Of a DNA stretch of 64,000 bases, positions 60,168-64,000 are shown in pieces. The DNA lies in the NCBI RefSeq assembly GCF_000718635.1, contig NZ_JOBF01000005.1:62001-126000 (forward strand), given 5' to 3'. Source of the DNA: Streptomyces varsoviensis. Its GTDB lineage: Bacteria; Actinomycetota; Actinomycetes; Streptomycetales; Streptomycetaceae. Positions within the stretch are counted from its first letter, which is position 1. Each line of letters opens with the position of its first letter. Both the position numbers and the translations under genes were made by a program. The notes beneath the pieces are model-generated. The model was not told the origin of the DNA. It made no database searches and worked only from the letters and a program-made list of their open reading frames with translations.

Positions 60168-61862
60168 TCACCCGGCCCGTCGGCCGGCCTTGGCGCGGGA
60201 GCGCTTCTCCACGTACATCCGCTGGTCAGCGGAGTGCAATACCTCCTCCGCGGACATCCCGCAACCCGCCCAGCCGATGCCGAAGCTGGCGCCGACGCGG
60301 ACCGCGCGGCCGTCGACCCTGATCGGCGGAATGATCGCGTTGCGCAGCCGGACGGCCAGGTCCTGGGCGTCCGCGCGGCCGAGGCCGTCGGCGAGGACGA
60401 CGAACTCGTCCCCGCCGAGCCGGGCCACCGTGTCGCCGTCGCGCACCCCGTTGGTCAGCCGGTGGGCGACCTCGATGAGGACCGCGTCGCCGGTGTGGTG
60501 GCCGAACCGGTCGTTGATGGACTTGAAGCCGTCGAGATCGCAGAAGAGGACGGCCAGGCCCTTGCACCCGTCGTCATCGGCGTCCTCGTCGAGGGCCACC
60601 GTGTGCACATGGTGGTCGAACCCGGCGGCGAGCACGGTCTCCAGACCGCTGCCCGGCGCGTAGGCGTCGGCGCCGAAGTCGTGCCCGTACTGCCCGTACG
60701 CGGCGCCCTCCACCTCCGCGAAGCCCGCGAGAGCGCCATCGGCCAGGGCGGCGGCCGCGTGCCCGTCGCTGCCGGGGGGCCGGGCGCAGAGCCGGCTGGA
60801 GAGGCGGGCGCGCAGCTCGGCGCTGTTGGGCAGGCCGGTCAGCGAGTCGTGGCTGGCGCGGTGGGCGAGCTGCAGCTCGTGGCGCTTGCGCTCCTCGATG
60901 TCCTCGACGTGGGTGAGCAGATACCGGGGGCCGTCTGCGGCGTCGGCGACCACGGAGTTGCGCAGCGAGACCCACAGGTACGTGCCGTCGCGGCGGGAGA
61001 GCCGCAGCTCGGCGCGGCCGCCCTCGGCGGCGGTGCGCAGCAGGATGCCGATGTCCTCGCGGTGGACGAGGTCGGAGAAGGAGCACCGGCGCATCGCGGC
61101 GGCGGGGCGGCCCAGCAGGCGGCACAGCGCGTCGTTGGCGCGCACGATGCGGCCGTGCTGGTCGCCGCCGAGCTCCGCGATGGCCATGCCGCTGGGGGCG
61201 AACTCGAACGCCTGCCGGAAGCTCTCCTCGCTGGCCCGCAGCGCCTGCCCCTCGCGCTCCAGCCGGACGAGTGCACGCTGCATGTTTGCTCTGAGCCGAG
61301 CGTTACTGATCGCAATCCCGGCCTGGAACGTATACATCTGGAGCGCTTCCCGCCCCCATGCGCCGGGACGGCGCCCGTTACGGGGTTTGTCCACCGAGAT
61401 GACGCCCAGCAGCTCGCCGCCGGCCGACCCCGCCGCGTACATCGGGGCGAAGAGCCGGTCCATGGGATGCCACTCGTCGGGGAAGCGCGGCTCGGGCCCG
61501 CCCGTGTGCCACTGCGGGACATCGTCGTCGTCGAGCACCCAGCCCTCGGCGTACGGCACGAAGCGGAGGTCTCCCCAGCCCTCACCCATGCCGAGGCGGC
61601 GCTCCCAGGACGCCCGGGAACCCACCCGGCCCGCCATGAGCGCCTCGGCGCTCGCGCTGCCCGCCACCGCGGCCACCACGAGGTCGCCGTCGGGGCGCAC
61701 CAGATTGACGGCCGCGAGCTCGTACCCGAGGCCCTTGGTGACGCCCTCCGCGACCGCCTGCAGCGTGTCCGCGAGACTGCGCGCGGTGTTCAGGTCCGCC
61801 ACCGCCTGGTGCAGTTGCCTCAGGGTCGCAAGGCGGACATACGGCTCCGACTCGGTCTCCAT
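60168..61862 (-). CDS. cdgB: diguanylate cyclase CdgB-like: GAF-PAS-GGDEF
   Basis: 564 aa from ATG 61862 (GGGGGAG about 8 nt upstream). GAF region about 15-180; PAS about 205-330 (SFRQAFEFAPSGMAIAEL); GGDEF about 350-555. The active site RLGGDEFVVLADG is intact, with an RxxD (RDGD) I-site five residues before it. An about 80-residue acidic, His-rich insertion splits the GGDEF domain between SLTGLPNSAELRARL and AVLFCDLDGFKSIND. Makes c-di-GMP. In Streptomyces, CdgB is under BldD and controls development. Confidence 0.9.
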   Translation of the reverse strand: METESEPYVRLATLRQLHQAVADLNTARSLADTLQAVAEGVTKGLGYELAAVNLVRPDGDLVVAAVAGSASAEALMAGRVGSRASWERRLGMGEGWGDLRFVPYAEGWVLDDDDVPQWHTGGPEPRFPDEWHPMDRLFAPMYAAGSAGGELLGVISVDKPRNGRRPGAWGREALQMYTFQAGIAISNARLRANMQRALVRLEREGQALRASEESFRQAFEFAPSGMAIAELGGDQHGRIVRANDALCRLLGRPAAAMRRCSFSDLVHREDIGILLRTAAEGGRAELRLSRRDGTYLWVSLRNSVVADAADGPRYLLTHVEDIEERKRHELQLAHRASHDSLTGLPNSAELRARLSSRLCARPPGSDGHAAAALADGALAGFAEVEGAAYGQYGHDFGADAYAPGSGLETVLAAGFDHHVHTVALDEDADDDGCKGLAVLFCDLDGFKSINDRFGHHTGDAVLIEVAHRLTNGVRDGDTVARLGGDEFVVLADGLGRADAQDLAVRLRNAIIPPIRVDGRAVRVGASFGIGWAGCGMSAEEVLHSADQRMYVEKRSRAKAGRRAG

Positions 61863-61980
61863 ACCGTGCACTCCCCCGAGACCTCGACAGCAACTCCAGA
61901 ATTCTTGTCGTCCGATTACCACGGCCACTGAATCACAGCGAGCTGACCACTCGGTACACAGGGTCAACAATTACTGGCTG

Positions 61981-61998
61981 CTGTGACTCATGTCACAG
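61981..61998. promoter_or_regulatory. CRP-type palindrome before cdgB
   Basis: CTGTGAC-tcat-GTCACAG matches TGTGA-N6-TCACA exactly and is 120 bp before the cdgB start. The remaining gap to 62164 shows no gene. Confidence 0.6.
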
Positions 61999-62164
61999 GG
62001 AGTGTTCGCCTTGCGGGGGTGGCGACGGCAGGCCCCACTATGCTTCCGGAACGCAAATCCGAGGCCACCCCGCATAGTCGGCCGGTCGGCTGATCGGCCT
62101 AGGGCCGGCCTAGGACCCGACTGGTCCCGTGGCCCGATGTGACGGAGAGCGAGGGGCGGCTAGC

Positions 62165-62731
62165 GTGCCGATCGTGTTGCAGACGACTTCCCTCCCCCGC
62201 CCCGACGCCGACATCCCGCATGCTGGCGGGGTGAGCAATGACGAGTTCCGGGCCGCGCTGGCGCGGTTGGCCGCGGGCGTGGTGCTGGTGACCGCCCACG
62301 ACCCCGAGGACGGCCCGCGCGGCGAGGACGTCGGCATGACGGCGACCGCCTTCATGTCCGTATCCCTGGACCCGCCCCTGGTGATGGTGAGCGTCCGCAA
62401 CGAGTCCCGGATGGACGACATCCTGGAGCGCCAGCCCCTCTGGGGAGTCTCCGTGCTCTCCCAGAGCCAGCGCCACATCGCGGGGCGCTTCGCCATGAAG
62501 GGCCGCGTCAGCGACCGGCTGCTCTTCGAGGACATCCCCTACGAGCGCGGCGCGGAGACCGGGGCGCCACTGGTGGGCGGCGCCCTGTCCGTACTGCAAT
62601 GCCGCACCGAGCAGCGCGTCACCGCCGGGGACCACACGCTGGTGATCGGCCGCGTACTGACGGCGGCGAACCCGAGCGCGGAGGGCGGACCGCTGCTGTA
62701 CTTCCGGGGGAAGTACGGAAAGCTGGACTGA
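62165..62731 (+). CDS. flavin reductase-like FMN-binding protein
   Basis: 188 aa from GTG 62165. SNDEFRAALARLAAGVVLVTAHDP, GMTATAFMSVSLDPPLVMVSV and LLYFRGKYGKLD are the flavin_reductase blocks. It would supply reduced FMN to a monooxygenase; partner unknown. GAGGGG upstream. Confidence 0.87.
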   Translation: MPIVLQTTSLPRPDADIPHAGGVSNDEFRAALARLAAGVVLVTAHDPEDGPRGEDVGMTATAFMSVSLDPPLVMVSVRNESRMDDILERQPLWGVSVLSQSQRHIAGRFAMKGRVSDRLLFEDIPYERGAETGAPLVGGALSVLQCRTEQRVTAGDHTLVIGRVLTAANPSAEGGPLLYFRGKYGKLD

Positions 62732-62761
62732 TTGGGGCCGATGGACCCCTCAGCCCCAATC
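62730..62761. terminator. bidirectional terminator
   Basis: GATTGGGGC (62730-62738) pairs with GCCCCAATC (62753-62761). It covers the stop codon of each convergent gene. Confidence 0.75.
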
Positions 62762-63178
62762 CCGCCCGGAGCGCCCCCGCTTGGTATCGCTTCGCGCCTT
62801 CTTGTCGCGGAGGCGGCGCTCGTTGACGCCGCGCGGGACCTTGCGCGCCTTACGGGGCCGGGGCGGCGGAGCCGTGGCCTCCGCGAGCAGCGCGGCCATC
62901 CGCACCAGCGCCGTCTCGCGGTTGCGCCACTGGGAACGGTGCTCGGAGGCCCGTACGGACAGGACGCCGCCGACGAGGCGGCCGGCGAGCCGCTCCAGGG
63001 CGCGCGCCTTCCACACCTCCGGCAGGGCCTCCGTCCTGGCGAGGTCGAAGCGCAGCTCGACCTGGCTGTCGCTGGTGTTGACGTGCTGTCCGCCGGGCCC
63101 GGAGGACCGGGAGAAACGCCAGGTGAGCTCCGCCTCCGGGAGGACGACGGAACCGCGGATGACGTGGGGACCGGACAT
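62750..63178 (-). CDS. arfB: peptidyl-tRNA hydrolase ArfB (ribosome rescue)
   Basis: 142 aa. SRSSGPGGQHVNTSDSQVEL has the GGQ catalytic motif; the basic tail (RRLRDKKARSDTKRGRSGRD) enters the mRNA channel. It frees stalled ribosomes without a stop codon. Starts at 63178 (63187 also possible). Confidence 0.92.
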   Translation of the reverse strand: MSGPHVIRGSVVLPEAELTWRFSRSSGPGGQHVNTSDSQVELRFDLARTEALPEVWKARALERLAGRLVGGVLSVRASEHRSQWRNRETALVRMAALLAEATAPPPRPRKARKVPRGVNERRLRDKKARSDTKRGRSGRDWG

Positions 63179-63423
63179 GTCCCCCATGATCCCGCGCCCG
63201 GGGGCGAGCGTCACCTCGTTTTGCGAGCGTCACCTCGTCTTGCGCGGGGAGGGCGGGGGCGGCGGCGCGCCGCTGCCCATCGATCGCCGGGCGCCCGTCA
63301 GGGACGAGTAAAGAAAGTAAAGGGAGCTGGAACCCGACGGTCCCTCCTTCGCGTTATCGAGGGTGACGGTAGCTTCGTCCGCAGTACGGAGCCCCGCGTC
63401 TCGACCAGAAAGGGACATCTCCC

Positions 63424-63999
63424 ATGGCTGTAAGCCTGTCCAAGGGCGGCAACGTCTCCCTCACCAAGGAGGCCCCGGGCCTGACGGCCGTCACGGTCGG
63501 TCTCGGCTGGGACGTCCGCACCACCACCGGCACGGACTTCGACCTGGACGCGAGCGCCATCGCCGTGAACGCGAGCGGCAAGGTCTACTCGGATCAGCAC
63601 TTCGTCTTCTTCAACAACAAGGTCACCCCGGACCAGTCCATCGAGCACACCGGCGACAACGTCACCGGCGAGGGCGAGGGCGACGACGAGCAGATCAAGG
63701 TCAACCTGGCCGGTCTGCCCGCCGACGTCGACAAGATCGTCTTCCCGGTCTCGATCTACGACGCCGAGAGCCGCAGCCAGAACTTCGGCCAGGTCCGCAA
63801 CGCCTACATCCGCATCGTCAACCAGGCGGGCGGGGCCGAGATCGCGCGCTACGACCTCAGCGAGGACGCGGCCACCGAAACCGCCATGGTCTTCGGCGAG
63901 CTGTACCGCAACGGCGCGGAGTGGAAGTTCCGCGCCGTGGGCCAGGGCTACGCCTCGGGCCTGACCGGCATCGCCAAGGACTTCGGCGTCAACGTCTGA
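63424..63999 (+). CDS. TerD-family protein
   Basis: 191 aa, complete. [48 protein letters not shown] and [29 protein letters not shown] are the TerD blocks, with the Asp-rich calcium loops. TerD proteins are linked to tellurite resistance, stress and development. AAAGGGA is upstream of the ATG. Confidence 0.95.
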   Translation: MAVSLSKGGNVSLTKEAPGLTAVTVGLGWDVRTTTGTDFDLDASAIAVNASGKVYSDQHFVFFNNKVTPDQSIEHTGDNVTGEGEGDDEQIKVNLAGLPADVDKIVFPVSIYDAESRSQNFGQVRNAYIRIVNQAGGAEIARYDLSEDAATETAMVFGELYRNGAEWKFRAVGQGYASGLTGIAKDFGVNV

Positions 64000-64000
64000 C

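Noticed and set aside
58281..61931. 1216-codon + strand frame
   Set aside because: Overlaps the PfkB kinase in another frame and runs antisense to the CBM protein and cdgB.
61982..61997. Palindrome before cdgB as a BldD box
   Set aside because: The spacing is one base short of the BldD pattern I remember; the CRP pattern fits exactly.

Overview
The window is about 72% GC by eye, with strong third-position G/C bias, GTG starts and many TetR, XRE/DUF397 and ABC/PTS genes. It is a Streptomyces (or very close actinomycete) chromosome segment. From memory, and unchecked, the right two thirds follow the gene order of the S. coelicolor SCO4277-SCO431x region: TerD, ArfB, a CdgB-type diguanylate cyclase, nagA/nagK, otsA/otsB, the metM/metO pair, cspA, groEL2, murQ and the PTS gene. 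The left third is accessory and more variable.

Layout. 1-4.2 kb: a truncated WS/DGAT-like acyltransferase, an LCM-type methyltransferase, a small Cys-rich protein and a TetR regulator with two palindromic operators. 4.2-9.9 kb: a complete Tn3-family transposon with identical 37-bp ends, a 1012-aa transposase, an ATP-grasp cargo gene, and a tyrosine recombinase (TnpI type) with its own inverted-repeat site. It sits at codon 5 of a Ddn-like F420/nitroreductase gene that the TetR regulator very probably controls, and it cuts that gene and the SnoaL-like and DUF3291 genes behind it away from their promoter. 11.5-14.5 kb: a whiJ-like module (XRE/DUF5753 regulator, two DUF397 proteins, a divergent RsbW-like ATPase) whose ATPase is followed by three small overlapping genes. 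14.5-21.1 kb: regulator/oxidoreductase pairs with clear operators, a MarR-GNAT fusion whose start lies inside a 44-bp palindrome, and a small secreted protein. 21.3-30.5 kb: XPB-type helicase, HelD/HelR-type RNA polymerase factor, MerR regulator, CutC, HD hydrolase, MFS exporter, DUF4031.

30.6-34.7 kb: murR-murQ-PTS EIIBC, for uptake and breakdown of N-acetylmuramic acid. 34.9-42.9 kb: DinB-like, maltokinase-cap, GNAT, methyltransferase, winged-helix/Uma2 pair, and TetR regulators next to a small membrane protein and a quinone-oxidoreductase-like MDR enzyme. 43.0-45.2 kb: an orphan groEL behind two tandem CIRCE operators, and a cold-shock protein. 45.7-47.4 kb: metM-metO behind a SAM-I riboswitch. 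This is the Streptomyces homocysteine route from O-phosphohomoserine with a protein-bound sulfur donor; metM is usually mis-annotated as threonine synthase. 47.6-52.3 kb: GpgS, OtsA, CtaG-like and OtsB (glucosylglycerate and trehalose synthesis). 52.7-58.9 kb: amino-sugar catabolism (Tat lipoprotein binding protein, SIS isomerase, NagK, NagA, PfkB kinase) with a DasR-type dre site before nagK. 58.9-64 kb: a membrane-anchored carbohydrate-binding protein, CdgB-like cyclase, flavin reductase, ArfB and TerD.

Amino-sugar and cell-wall recycling recur through the window: murR/murQ/PTS, nagK/nagA/SIS/binding protein, and a second dre-like site on the cutC start codon. The least ordinary items are the transposon with ATP-grasp cargo that breaks a regulated operon, the coupled small zinc-ribbon genes behind the RsbW-like ATPase, the MarR-GNAT palindrome and the dre-like site at cutC. 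No tRNA, rRNA or CRISPR array was seen.
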